Source: Nitriliruptoraceae bacterium
GTDB lineage: Bacteria > Actinomycetota > Nitriliruptoria > Nitriliruptorales > Nitriliruptoraceae
DNA: 64,000 bases
Direction of reading: 5' to 3'
Assembly: GCA_007121785.1 (NCBI GenBank)
Contig: SKJX01000070.1
Coordinates: forward strand, 1-64,000
Positions 50,566 through 60,721 of the stretch are shown here, piece after piece; position 1 is the first letter of the stretch; the number at the start of each line of letters is the position of its first letter. A program made the translations under genes and the position numbers. Under the pieces are notes generated by a model that saw only the letters and a program-made list of their open reading frames with translations, was not told the DNA's origin and searched no databases.

Positions 50566-51561
50566 TCACGCGGGGTGACGTCCCCGGTAGGCGCGGCACA
50601 CCTCCATGATGCGTCGGGTGTTGTCGAGCACGTGCTCGCGGGTACTGCCCACGCCGACGCCGCCGAGCACGACCCGGTCGGCCAGGCCCCGGTAGCGCTC
50701 GAGCTGGTCGGCGATGCGGTCGGGCGTGCCGGTGAGGACGAAGCGTGCGGCGATCTCGTCGTCGACGAGCTCGATCATCTCGTCCATCCGCCGTTCGCGG
50801 AACAGCGCGCGCAGGCGAGGTGGCAGCTCCGCCAGGCCTTCGATCTCGAAGATCGGCTCGTAGGCCGGCGTCGTGCCGTAGAACGCGACGAGCCGGCGGG
50901 CGGTGTAGCGGGCGGCATCCAGGTCATCGCCGAGTGAGGCCATCACCGCGGTGGTCACTGGGAGGTCGCCCACCGCGGGGCGCACGGTCTCTTCGAGGTA
51001 GGCCGGGGTGGCCAGGCCGTGTCCGACGAACCCGTCGAACTCGCGTGCGGCCAGCGCGGTCATCTGCGGTCCGACGGCGCCCAGATACAGCGGTGGTGCC
51101 GGGATCTCCGGCTCGCCGACCGCGTGGAAGGAGAACTGGCTGACCTGGTAGAGGCGCCCCTCGAACGGCTCCGGCTGCTCTCCCCGGCAAGCCGCCAGCA
51201 CGCGCCTGACGATCTCACCGTACTCCGACATCCTCGCGACGGGCGGGTCGAACGCCGCGGAGAAGCGGCGCTCGATCACCTGGCGGACCTGTGGCCCCAG
51301 ACCGTAGAAGCAGCGCCCGGGCGCGGCCGAGGCCAGCCCCCACGCCTCCATCGCCGCGGCCGTGGGCGAACGGGCGAACGCCAACGACACCGTGGTGCCA
51401 ACCTCCAACCGAGTGGTCGCCAGCGCAGCGGCGAGCGCGGTGGCCGCCGCCGGGTGGTCCGCTTCACCGGCGGTGAAGCAGTCCGCCCCCGCCGCCTCCG
51501 CTTCGCGGGCGAGGGTGAAGGCGTCCGCCGGCGAGCCGAGGAACGAGATCCCTACCTGCAT
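50566..51561 (-). CDS. LLM-class (F420-type) oxidoreductase
   Basis: A 331-residue luciferase-like protein, not a close copy of the others. Barrel landmarks are ISFLGSPADAFTLAREAEAAGADCFTAGEADHPAAA near 5-40, LASAAPGRCFYGLGPQVRQVIERRFSAAFDPP near 76-107 and PAPPLYLGAVGPQMTALAAREFDGFVGHG near 154-182. The final segment EHVLDNTRRIMEVCRAYR closes the family fold. The ATG at 51561 follows AGGAGGACGAC. It lies between receptor 3 and the paralogous LLM gene on the minus strand; a hairpin separates it from the receptor. Probably F420-dependent; substrate unknown. Confidence 0.88.
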   Translation of the reverse strand: MQVGISFLGSPADAFTLAREAEAAGADCFTAGEADHPAAATALAAALATTRLEVGTTVSLAFARSPTAAAMEAWGLASAAPGRCFYGLGPQVRQVIERRFSAAFDPPVARMSEYGEIVRRVLAACRGEQPEPFEGRLYQVSQFSFHAVGEPEIPAPPLYLGAVGPQMTALAAREFDGFVGHGLATPAYLEETVRPAVGDLPVTTAVMASLGDDLDAARYTARRLVAFYGTTPAYEPIFEIEGLAELPPRLRALFRERRMDEMIELVDDEIAARFVLTGTPDRIADQLERYRGLADRVVLGGVGVGSTREHVLDNTRRIMEVCRAYRGRHPA

Positions 51562-51595
51562 GTCGTCCTCCTGACGGGATGCAGCCGGACCGAGA

Positions 51596-51635
51596 GCGGC
51601 CGGGGGAGGACCGTCGACAGTCGTCCCCCGGCCGC
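51596..51635 (-). terminator. Strong hairpin after binding-protein gene 3
   Basis: GCGGCCGGGGGA (51596-51607) pairs with TCCCCCGGCCGC (51624-51635) over 12 bases with a 16-base loop. On the minus strand it begins four bases after the receptor stop at 51640. No T-run. It is the third of three receptor genes followed at once by such a stem. Confidence 0.6.
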
Positions 51636-51639
51636 GGGA

Positions 51640-52992
51640 TCAGATGGCGGGCTCGACGTACTCGGCGCTGAGGTCCGACTCGAAGTAGTCGGTCAGCGGC
51701 TCGACGCCGCCCTCGACATCGGCGTTGGGCCGCAGGACCCGGCTCTCGTGCGACGGGATCCGCGGCTCGTCGGCGAACTGCCCGAACTCGAGGGGTGGCA
51801 GGATGCCCTCCGGGTCGAACCCGGTCGACATCGCGGCCCGATAGATCCCACCCAGCGTCAGGTCGCCGCTGTCCACGGCCGTGCGTAGGACCTCCTCGAC
51901 GACCATCGCCGTCGCGTAGCCGGTGAGCACCGGCTGGCCGGGGGCGACGTCGGCGTGGGTCTCGACGTCCTCGCGCATCGTGGCGAGCCCCGGCTCGTCC
52001 TCACCCCAGGCGCCGAGCGAGGTGGACACCAGGACGTTCTCCTGGAGCGCCTCGCCGGCCGGGGTCTCCAGGATCGACGGGGTCCATCCGCCCGTCTGGG
52101 TGATGAACTGCATGTCGCTGTCCTGCGCATGGGCCGTCGCGGACAGGGAGGCGAGCTGCCCCGGAAGTCCGCCGTAGATCACGTAGTCGGCGTCGGCGGC
52201 CAGCAGGCTCTGCGCCTGCGCGGTGAGGTCCTCGTCCGCCGGACCGAAGGTGACCTCATCGACGAACTCGAACCCGAGCTGCTCAGCAGCGAACTCGGCC
52301 GCCTCGCGGATGGACTCGCCCATCGCGTCGCCCTGGTACGCGAGCGCCCAGTTGATGTCGTCGCCCGCCTCCTCGTCCTCAGTCACCCATTCGACGGTGT
52401 TGAGGATCTCGTGACCGTACGTGGTGGTCGGCGAGAAGGTCGTGGCGTACTGCTGGGCCAGGAACCCGTTCGGTGCACCCATGAACGCGATCATGCAGTC
52501 ATCGGCGACGTCACCGGCGATGGCGGACATGCCGCCCGAGGTCAGCACGTCGCCGATCAACGCCGACTCCGTGCGGGCCTGTTCGTACTGCGTGGCGGTC
52601 TCGACCGGGTCGTACTGCCCGTCTCGGGTGTCGACCTCGATCGTGTAGCCATCGATACCACCGGCCTCGTTGACCGCGTCGAAGCGGGCCTCGAAGGCGG
52701 CGGCGTGGTCGATGCCGCCGAGCTGTGAGATCGGTCCGGACAGGTCGCTGATCGCCGTCACCGTGATCGTGTCGTCGGTCACACCGATCGTCTCGTCACA
52801 GCGGTCGCTGTCGGGCAGGGCGATGTCGTCGTCCGGTTGCGCGTCCTCACTGTCGTCGTCGGGATCGGTCTCCTCGGCGTCGTCGGGCTCGGTGGTGTCG
52901 TCAGGTTCCTCGTCGGTGCCGCAGGCCGCCAGCACCAGGGCCAACGTCAGCAGCAGCGCCGATGACTTGCTCGCTCTTGAGGTTCGTGCCAT
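51640..52992 (-). CDS. Branched-chain-type ABC importer, substrate-binding lipoprotein (system 3)
   Basis: A 450-residue LivK-type receptor. Signal peptide MARTSRASKSSALLLTLALV, lipobox LAAC with Cys24, then an acidic tether at about 26-63. The binding domain starts VTAISDLSGPISQLGG with EARFDAVNEAGGIDGYTIEV near 105, and ends EPLTDYFESDLSAEYVEP. GGGAGGGAACAGCC precedes the ATG at 52992. It lies downstream of its LivM and LivH genes, opposite to the receptor-first order of systems 1 and 2. The two ATPases are on the divergent strand at 57460-59098. Confidence 0.93.
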   Translation of the reverse strand: MARTSRASKSSALLLTLALVLAACGTDEEPDDTTEPDDAEETDPDDDSEDAQPDDDIALPDSDRCDETIGVTDDTITVTAISDLSGPISQLGGIDHAAAFEARFDAVNEAGGIDGYTIEVDTRDGQYDPVETATQYEQARTESALIGDVLTSGGMSAIAGDVADDCMIAFMGAPNGFLAQQYATTFSPTTTYGHEILNTVEWVTEDEEAGDDINWALAYQGDAMGESIREAAEFAAEQLGFEFVDEVTFGPADEDLTAQAQSLLAADADYVIYGGLPGQLASLSATAHAQDSDMQFITQTGGWTPSILETPAGEALQENVLVSTSLGAWGEDEPGLATMREDVETHADVAPGQPVLTGYATAMVVEEVLRTAVDSGDLTLGGIYRAAMSTGFDPEGILPPLEFGQFADEPRIPSHESRVLRPNADVEGGVEPLTDYFESDLSAEYVEPAI

Positions 52993-53045
52993 GGCTGTTC
53001 CCTCCCTCTCTCTTCTGGATGCTTTGGGGAACCGGCTGTTCACGG

Positions 53046-54227
53046 TCATCGCGAGAACGGCCAGGTCATGAAGTAGATGCGGATCCGTAGCCAGATCCCG
53101 TACAAGCCAAGGGGTTCGAAGACCATGACCGTCGCCAACAGCACGCCGTAGAGCAGTCGGCTGGTCCGCTCCGGCGTCAGCCCCTGGCCGACCTCCTCGC
53201 TGATGAACGGCACCATCGGCGCGATCTGGTCGAGGACCTCGGGCATGAAGGTGACGAAGACGGCGCCGAGGACCGGTCCCGCGACGGTCCCCAGCCCGCC
53301 CAGGATCACCATCGCGAGGTAGTCCACCGACAGCATCATCCCCCACTGGCCGTAGCTGGTGTGGCGCAGCAGGCCGCCCATCAGTGCACCCGCCACACCA
53401 GCGATGGCCGAGGAGATCACGAACGCACGGGTCGTCGCGGCGAAGACCCGCACGCCGACGACCCCGGCCGCGATGTCGTGGTCACGCACCGCGGCGAAGT
53501 CCCGGCCCATGCGTGAACGCAGCAGGTTCTTGACGCCGACGATGGTCGCCAGCAGCAGCAGCAGGACCAGGAAGTAGTACAGCGTCGGTCCGGGGAAGTC
53601 GATGCCGGCGAGCTCACCCCCGCGGGTCAGGCTCACCCCGGCGATCGTCGGTGATTCGATGCGGGTGCCGCCAACGCCGCCGGTGATCGGCGTGGCGTTG
53701 CGGTACACGTGCTGCATGACGAGCACGAACGCGAGGGTGACCACGGCCAGATAGAGGCCGCGGAGGCGCAGGGCCATCGGTGCGAGGAGCAACCCGGCGA
53801 GTCCCGCGACCGCGGCGGCGACCGGGAGCGCCACGAAGAAGTGAAGCTCGAGGTTCGAGGTGATGAACGCTGCGCTGTAGGCGCCGAGCCCGAGGAAGGC
53901 CGCGTGCCCCAGTGACAGCTGCCCCGCGACGCCGGCGATCAGGCTCAGCGCGATCGCTCCGATGCCGGCGATGGCGGCGAGGATGGTGGTCCGCAGCAGG
54001 TCGCCGCCGATGAGGAACGGCAGCGCGAACGCCAGCAGCAGCGCCACCGCCGTGACGATCCGCTTCGCCGTGGAGTTGAGCAGCGCCATCTCGGTGCGCC
54101 ACTCGGTGTGGAAGTTGGTGTGTCGCAGCCGTGGCAGACCCCTGGCCGCACGCGGTGGCCACGGGAACCCCGTCGGACCAGCGTTGTCGCGGGCATCTGT
54201 GGTGAGTTGCTTCGAGTCGCTTGCCAT
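53046..54227 (-). CDS. livM: ABC importer permease, LivM type (system 3)
   Basis: A 393-residue LivM-family permease with the hallmark SLIAGVAGQLSLGHAAFLGLGAY near 88-110, YLAVVTLAFVLVMQHVYRNATPITGG near 155, the VRDHDIAAGVVGVRVF loop and SVDYLAMVILGGLGTVAGPVLGA near 305. About nine membrane spans. The chosen ATG at 54227 overlaps the LivH stop by one base (TGATG) and leaves an unusual hydrophilic 46-residue N-terminus; an internal ATG at about 54089 would give a family-standard start but lacks a ribosome site. Confidence 0.92.
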   Translation of the reverse strand: MASDSKQLTTDARDNAGPTGFPWPPRAARGLPRLRHTNFHTEWRTEMALLNSTAKRIVTAVALLLAFALPFLIGGDLLRTTILAAIAGIGAIALSLIAGVAGQLSLGHAAFLGLGAYSAAFITSNLELHFFVALPVAAAVAGLAGLLLAPMALRLRGLYLAVVTLAFVLVMQHVYRNATPITGGVGGTRIESPTIAGVSLTRGGELAGIDFPGPTLYYFLVLLLLLATIVGVKNLLRSRMGRDFAAVRDHDIAAGVVGVRVFAATTRAFVISSAIAGVAGALMGGLLRHTSYGQWGMMLSVDYLAMVILGGLGTVAGPVLGAVFVTFMPEVLDQIAPMVPFISEEVGQGLTPERTSRLLYGVLLATVMVFEPLGLYGIWLRIRIYFMTWPFSR

Positions 54228-55123
54228 CAAACGCGCCGAATCTCGGGGCTTCCGAACAGCCCACGGGGACGGATCATGAGCACGACGAACATCAGCAGGA
54301 AGGCGACGATCAGGTGGAAGTTGTTGCCGAGGTAGTCCGGCGCGTACCCGGCGGCGTAGACCTCGGCCAACCCTACGAGCGCTCCACCGACGATCGCCCC
54401 GTTGATCGAATCGAACCCGCCGATCACCACGGCGGGGATGCTGCGGAGCGCGAACTCTACGCTCTCGGGGGAGATCAGCCGCGGGAACGTGCCGACGAAG
54501 GCGCCGGCGACGGCCGCGAGCATCCCGGCCACGGCCCACACGGCGACGAGGATGTACTTGACGTTGATGCCTTGCGCCGCAGCCGCTTCCTGGTCCTCGG
54601 CGATCGCCCGGAACAACAGCCCCCATCGCGAGCGCTGCAGCACCACGTACAGCAGGAGGATGACGGCCGTGGAGAGCCCGAGCACCCACAGGTGCGACAG
54701 GAACATACGCCCGCCGAGGACCTCGACCGTCAGGCTTCCCCAGGGGGAGCCAACCTCGCGGCCGACGTCGGTCGCCCAGGCCGGGTTGGCGATCACGCCG
54801 GTCTCGAGCACGATGTTGGCGCCGAGGGTGGCGATCAGGATCGCCAGCATGCTTCGTCCCACCAACGGTGCCGCGACCAGCAGGTACAGCGCGGAGGCGA
54901 GCACGGCGTTGATCCCCGCAGCGATCGCCAGCCCGGTCCAGAAGCTGAAGCCCCACAGCTGGGTCGACTGGTAGACCAGGAACCCACCGATCAGCATCAG
55001 CGCCAGATGAGCGAAGTTCAGCGTGTGCGAGGCCTTGAAGATGATCGCGAAGCCGATCGCGATCAAGGCATAGATCGATCCCACGGCAAGGCCGCTGAGG
55101 ATCAACACGACCTGGGTGCTCAT
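54227..55123 (-). CDS. livH: ABC importer permease, LivH type (system 3)
   Basis: A 298-residue LivH permease. GLAVGSIYALIAIGFAIIFKASHTLNFAHLALMLIGGF near 13-50 shows the family core, and AIAEDQEAAAAQGINVKYILVAVWAVAGMLAAVAGAF follows near 187. The start ATG 55123 overlaps the stop of the acyl-CoA synthetase gene, so the ligase and permease are translated from one mRNA. It has a charged C-terminus (GSPEIRRV). Confidence 0.94.
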   Translation of the reverse strand: MSTQVVLILSGLAVGSIYALIAIGFAIIFKASHTLNFAHLALMLIGGFLVYQSTQLWGFSFWTGLAIAAGINAVLASALYLLVAAPLVGRSMLAILIATLGANIVLETGVIANPAWATDVGREVGSPWGSLTVEVLGGRMFLSHLWVLGLSTAVILLLYVVLQRSRWGLLFRAIAEDQEAAAAQGINVKYILVAVWAVAGMLAAVAGAFVGTFPRLISPESVEFALRSIPAVVIGGFDSINGAIVGGALVGLAEVYAAGYAPDYLGNNFHLIVAFLLMFVVLMIRPRGLFGSPEIRRV

Positions 55124-57006
55124 GAGCGGTACATCTCCTCGATCATGTCCTCGTAGCGTTCCATGACGACCTGCCGCCGCACCTTCTGCGTGGCGGTGAT
55201 CTCGTCGTCATCCTGGTCGAGTTCGCGCGGCAGCAGCCGGAACGACTTGACCTCCTCGACGCGTGCGAGGTGCTGGTTGGCGTTCTCGATCTCCTGCTGG
55301 ATCAGTCGCTGGATCTCGGGCCGGTCGGTGAGGTCGCGGTAGGTCGTGAAGGGGATGTTCTGGCGCTTGGCCCAGTCAGACACCGTGTCGTACTCGATCT
55401 GGATCAGTGCGGTGACGTAGCGACGACCGTCACCGATGACCACCGCCTCCTTGATATGCGGCGAGGCCTTGAGTTGGTTCTCGATCTCGGACGGGGACAG
55501 GTTCTTGCCGCCCGACGTGATGATGATGTCCTTCTTGCGGTCGGTGATCTTCAACCGGCCGTCGTCGGTCCACTCGCCGATGTCGCCGGTGTGCAGCCAG
55601 CCGTCCTCGCTGAGGGTGTCGGCGGTCGCGTCGGGGTTCTGCCAGTAGCCGGGGAACACCCCGTCGCCACGGACGACGATCTCACCGTCGTCGGCGAGTC
55701 GTACCTCGACACCTGGGAACGGCCGGCCGACGGTGCCGAGCTTGAGGTCATCGGGGCGGTTGGCCGTGGCCATGCCAGCACACTCGGTCTGTCCGTAGGC
55801 CTCGACCATCGGGATGTCCATGGCGCGGAAGAACTGCAGGACCTCCGGGGAGATCGGCGCCCCTGCGGAGAGTCCGAGCCGCACCCGGGACAGACCGGTG
55901 TGCTTCTTGACCGACCGGAACAGAAACAGCCACGACAGCAGTCGGATCGGCTGCTCGTACCACACGACACGGTGGGGGACTCGCTCGAGCCGCCGCCGCG
56001 CCAGCCAGGTGCCGACCCGCTTCCAGAAGCGGTAGTTGGCCCGTTTGAACCACGAAGCATCCGCGACCTTCATCTCGATGGTCGCTAGCAGCTTCTCGGA
56101 GATCCGCGGCACCGCGAAGAGCACGGTCGGTCGGACCTCGCGCAGGTCGGACTGCACGGTCTCGACCGACTCGGCGAAATTGACCCGCACCCCGCAGCCC
56201 AGGCCGTTGTACAGGCTCATGACCTGCTCGGCGACGTGACACAGCGGTAGGTAGCTGAGGACCTCATCGGCGGGGTTGATCCCGTAGAACGTCGCTTCGG
56301 TACGGATGGCGAAGACGATGTTGCGCCACGAGAGCATCGCGCCCTTGGGCGGGCCGGTGGTCCCGGAGGTGTAGATGATCACCGCCACGTCATCCGGGTC
56401 CGCGTCGCCGGTCTGGCGATCCCATCGCTGCTGGTCCTCTGCCAGCGCCCGGTCGCCGAGCTCGAGGACCTCGTCCCAGTGGATGATCCGCTCGTCGTCG
56501 TAGGCCGGACCGGTGGTGCCGTCGCGGTCGAGGACGATCACCTTCTCCAGGGTGTCGACGTCGTCGAGCACCTCGAGCGCCTTGTCGAGCTGCTCCTGGT
56601 CCTCGGCGATGTGCAGCCGTGCGCCGGCATCGGCCAGCTGGTACCGCAGGGAGGCGGCGGGGTTGGTGGGGTAGATGCCGAAGACGACGCCCCCCATGCC
56701 CTGTGCGCCGACGCAGGCGTAGAACCACTCCGGGCGATTCTCGGACTGGATGCCCAGACGGTCACCACGCTGCAGGCCCAGGGCCTCCAGACCGGCTCCG
56801 GCTCGCCGGGTCTCCTGGGCCCACTCCGCGTAGGGGATCTCGCGCCAGCGTCCGAGCTCCTTGCGACGCATCGCGACCCGGTTGGGGGCCATGTCCTCCC
56901 AGCGCAGGAGGAGCTGGGGGAGGGTTGGCCACTCCGTTTCCCAGCCGCCCCCGGTTGGTTGCGCTGCGTGGGTGACGTCGCCTGCCGTGTGCTCCTGGAC
57001 CGTCAC
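55120..57006 (-). CDS. Long-chain-type acyl-CoA synthetase (FadD15-like)
   Basis: A 628-residue AMP-dependent ligase of the long-chain (ACSL/FadD15) group, larger than the other four. YTSGTTGPPKGAMLSWRNIVFAI near residue 215, the PLCHVAEQ motif near 251, LSAGAPISPEVLQFFRAM near 380, EAYGQTECAG near 402, WLHTGDIGEW near 465 and the long-chain hinge ITDRKKDIIITSGGKNLSP near 483. The start is GTG 57006 behind CGGAGGGAGAGG rather than the GTG six codons up. It is the promoter-proximal gene of the arm carrying LivH, LivM and receptor 3, so the imported acid is probably activated by it. Confidence 0.94.
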   Translation of the reverse strand: MTVQEHTAGDVTHAAQPTGGGWETEWPTLPQLLLRWEDMAPNRVAMRRKELGRWREIPYAEWAQETRRAGAGLEALGLQRGDRLGIQSENRPEWFYACVGAQGMGGVVFGIYPTNPAASLRYQLADAGARLHIAEDQEQLDKALEVLDDVDTLEKVIVLDRDGTTGPAYDDERIIHWDEVLELGDRALAEDQQRWDRQTGDADPDDVAVIIYTSGTTGPPKGAMLSWRNIVFAIRTEATFYGINPADEVLSYLPLCHVAEQVMSLYNGLGCGVRVNFAESVETVQSDLREVRPTVLFAVPRISEKLLATIEMKVADASWFKRANYRFWKRVGTWLARRRLERVPHRVVWYEQPIRLLSWLFLFRSVKKHTGLSRVRLGLSAGAPISPEVLQFFRAMDIPMVEAYGQTECAGMATANRPDDLKLGTVGRPFPGVEVRLADDGEIVVRGDGVFPGYWQNPDATADTLSEDGWLHTGDIGEWTDDGRLKITDRKKDIIITSGGKNLSPSEIENQLKASPHIKEAVVIGDGRRYVTALIQIEYDTVSDWAKRQNIPFTTYRDLTDRPEIQRLIQQEIENANQHLARVEEVKSFRLLPRELDQDDDEITATQKVRRQVVMERYEDMIEEMYRS

Positions 57007-57205
57007 GGACCTCTCCCTCCGCACGTGCCGGGGGTCGCACCCCCGTCCCGTCCTGACTTTTCGTACCGAACGCTCGCCGTTTCGTCGGTCACCGACCTAC
57101 GAACCGCGCTCCCTGCTTCTCACCTGGGCAACTCACCAGCCCCGTGTCGCCTGAGGACGCTGCGACAGCGGTCGCATCCTCACCCATGCGCGTGGGGTTA
57201 CGCAA

Positions 57206-57223
57206 GTTACGGCTGACGTCAAG
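57206..57223. promoter_or_regulatory. Putative operator, ACGT-centred motif
   Basis: GTTACGGCTGACGTCAAG contains CTGACGTCAAG, close to the palindromic TTGACGTCAA at 3899-3908. It is the distal of two sites in the divergent control region. Confidence 0.42.
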
Positions 57224-57262
57224 CGTCGGTCCCTGCCCATGATGCTCATGGCTGGACGATGG

Positions 57263-57280
57263 TTGCAGCTTGACGTGAAG
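57263..57280. promoter_or_regulatory. Putative operator, ACGT-centred motif (strong copy)
   Basis: TTGCAGCTTGACGTGAAG matches the 15296-15313 copy at 13 of 18 positions. It lies 180 bases before the livF start and 257 before the synthetase start, 57 bases (core to core) from the copy at 57206-57223. A pair of sites is common for operators on divergent promoters; function is inferred. Confidence 0.5.
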
Positions 57281-57459
57281 GGTCGCATCAAGGTTAGCTC
57301 CGCGGCTGACGCCAGCCCGCGCGGCCGCTACGAGGCCGCAGCGACGGACAGGGCGTCCTGTCGGGAGTCACCAGTGCAGGCGCGAGCGCGCGCCGTCTAC
57401 CACGCACTCACGTACCACGTACCGACGAGCAGCGGTCGAGCAGCCGGAAGGGGTTCGCG

Positions 57460-58293
57460 ATGACGGAGTCGCAGGTCGAGGACGCCGAGCCTCCGGCCGC
57501 GTCGGCGGACACCTTGCTGGAGACGGTCGGGCTCGAGGTCGCCTACCAGGACGTCATCCAAGCGCTGCACGGCGTATCGATCTCGGTGCCACGCGGCAGC
57601 GTGGTCACCGTCCTGGGACCGAACGGTGCCGGCAAGACCACGCTGCTTCGCGCGCTGACCGGACTGCTCGACTTCCACAAGGGCGAGGTGGTCGGTGGCA
57701 GCATCACGCTCGACGGAGCCGATGTGACCCGGGCCTCCTCCTCGTATCTGGTCGAGGCGGGGGTCGCGCAGGTCCTCGAGGGCCGCCGCATCTTCCCGAC
57801 CCTGACGGTCGAGGAGAACCTGGCCGTGGGAGCGCTGGGGCGGCCTGACCCCGACGACGTCGCGCGGGTGATGGAGCTCTTCCCGGTGCTCGATGAGCGT
57901 CGCCGCTCGCGGGCCGGGTACCTCTCGGGCGGTGAGCAGCAGATGCTGGCGATCGGCCGGGCGCTGATGAGCAACCCGTTCCTGCTCGTCCTGGACGAAC
58001 CGTCGCTCGGCCTCGCCCCCAAACTCGTCGACCAGATCTCGGAGTTGATCACGGAGATCAACCGCAGCGGGACAACCATCCTCCTGGTCGAGCAGAACGC
58101 GGCGACGGCGCTGGACATCGCCGATCACGGCTACATCCTCGAGAACGGCCAGATCGTCCTGGAAGGGGCCAGCGACGAGCTGAAGCAGAACACCGACATC
58201 ATCGAGTTCTATCTCGGACTCACTCAAACCGGGGAACGGAAGAGCTATGCCGACGTCAAGCACTACCGCCGGCGCAAGCGCTGGCTCTCGTGA
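57460..58293 (+). CDS. livF: ABC importer ATPase, LivF type (system 3)
   Basis: A 277-residue LivF ATPase. Walker [10 protein letters not shown] near residue 53, signature [15 protein letters not shown] near 155, Walker B LVLDEPSLGLAP near 176, switch region LVEQNAATALD near 208. It has a basic C-terminal extension (KSYADVKHYRRRKRWLS) beyond the usual family end, and that coding stretch overlaps the start of livG by 47 bases. ATG 57460 after AAGGGG. The ATPases thus lie on the opposite strand to their permeases. Confidence 0.93.
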   Translation: MTESQVEDAEPPAASADTLLETVGLEVAYQDVIQALHGVSISVPRGSVVTVLGPNGAGKTTLLRALTGLLDFHKGEVVGGSITLDGADVTRASSSYLVEAGVAQVLEGRRIFPTLTVEENLAVGALGRPDPDDVARVMELFPVLDERRRSRAGYLSGGEQQMLAIGRALMSNPFLLVLDEPSLGLAPKLVDQISELITEINRSGTTILLVEQNAATALDIADHGYILENGQIVLEGASDELKQNTDIIEFYLGLTQTGERKSYADVKHYRRRKRWLS

Positions 58294-59098
58294 GACCCGG
58301 TCCTCAGAGGAGCTGCTCGCTCTCGACGGTCTCGAGCTGAGGTTCGGGGGGGTGACAGCCCTCGCCGGGGTCGACGTCCTCGCCCGGCGCGGTGAGTTGC
58401 TGGCGATCATCGGGCCGAACGGCGCGGGCAAGTCCTCGCTGTTCAACTGCATCAACGGCGTCTACCACCCCCAGAAGGGGCAGGTCCGCTTCGCGGGCGA
58501 GGACATCACCGGTTTACCACCGCACGCGCGCGCGAGCCGCGGGATCGCCCGGACCTTCCAGAACCTCGCGCTCTTCAACGAGCTCAGCGTCCTCGACAAC
58601 CTGATGGCCGCCCGCAGCCACCTGATGCGGCGCGGCGCGGTCTCCGGGATGTTGTGGTGGGGGTCGACCGCCCGGGAGGAACTGGCACACCGCGAGGCGG
58701 TCGAGAAGATCATCGAGTTCCTCGACCTCGAGGACGCACGCCACAGCCGGGTGGCGCAGCTCCCCTACGGCTGGCGAAAGCGGGTGGAGATCGGCCGTGC
58801 TCTGTGCATGGAGCCAAAGCTGCTGCTGCTCGACGAGCCGGTGGCTGGCATGAACCAGGAGGAGACCGAAGACGTCGCCCGCTACCTGCTCGACCTCAAG
58901 GAGAGCCGACCTCACCTGACCCAGATCCTCGTCGAGCACAACCTCGGCGTGGTCATGGACATCGCGGATCGGGTGATGGTCCTCGACTTCGGCCGGATCA
59001 TCGCCGACGGGAAGCCTGAAGAGGTCGCCCAGGATCCGCAGGTGATGGCCGCCTACGTCGGCGAGCAACGCAGTAAACAGGGCGGGAGCCTGGCGTGA
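58247..59098 (+). CDS. livG: ABC importer ATPase, LivG type (system 3)
   Basis: A 283-residue LivG ATPase. Walker A GPNGAGKSS near residue 58, the LivG hallmark GIARTFQNLALFNELSVLDNLMAA near 99-122, signature LPYGWRKRVEIGRAL near 175, Walker B LLLLDEPVAGM near 195 and the switch His in LVEHNLG. GGGGAACGGAAGAG lies before the ATG, within livF's coding sequence. Start further in would cut only the unconserved first 20 residues. It is followed at 25 bases by the acyl-CoA carboxylase. Confidence 0.93.
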   Translation: MPTSSTTAGASAGSRETRSSEELLALDGLELRFGGVTALAGVDVLARRGELLAIIGPNGAGKSSLFNCINGVYHPQKGQVRFAGEDITGLPPHARASRGIARTFQNLALFNELSVLDNLMAARSHLMRRGAVSGMLWWGSTAREELAHREAVEKIIEFLDLEDARHSRVAQLPYGWRKRVEIGRALCMEPKLLLLDEPVAGMNQEETEDVARYLLDLKESRPHLTQILVEHNLGVVMDIADRVMVLDFGRIIADGKPEEVAQDPQVMAAYVGEQRSKQGGSLA

Positions 59099-59123
59099 TC
59101 CGTCGTAGCCGAAGGACCCAAAC

Positions 59124-60719
<1,596 letters not shown>

Positions 60720-60721
60720 TC

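Larger units (their letters stand above)
57007..57459. other. Divergent control region of transport system 3
   Basis: A 453-base non-coding gap between the synthetase start (minus) and the livF start (plus). It contains two ACGT-type motifs (57206-57223 and 57263-57280) with their cores 57 bases apart, in the middle of the gap, and is less GC-rich around them. A short plus-strand open frame crosses it but has no ribosome site or family. It most likely holds the promoters for both arms. Confidence 0.6.
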
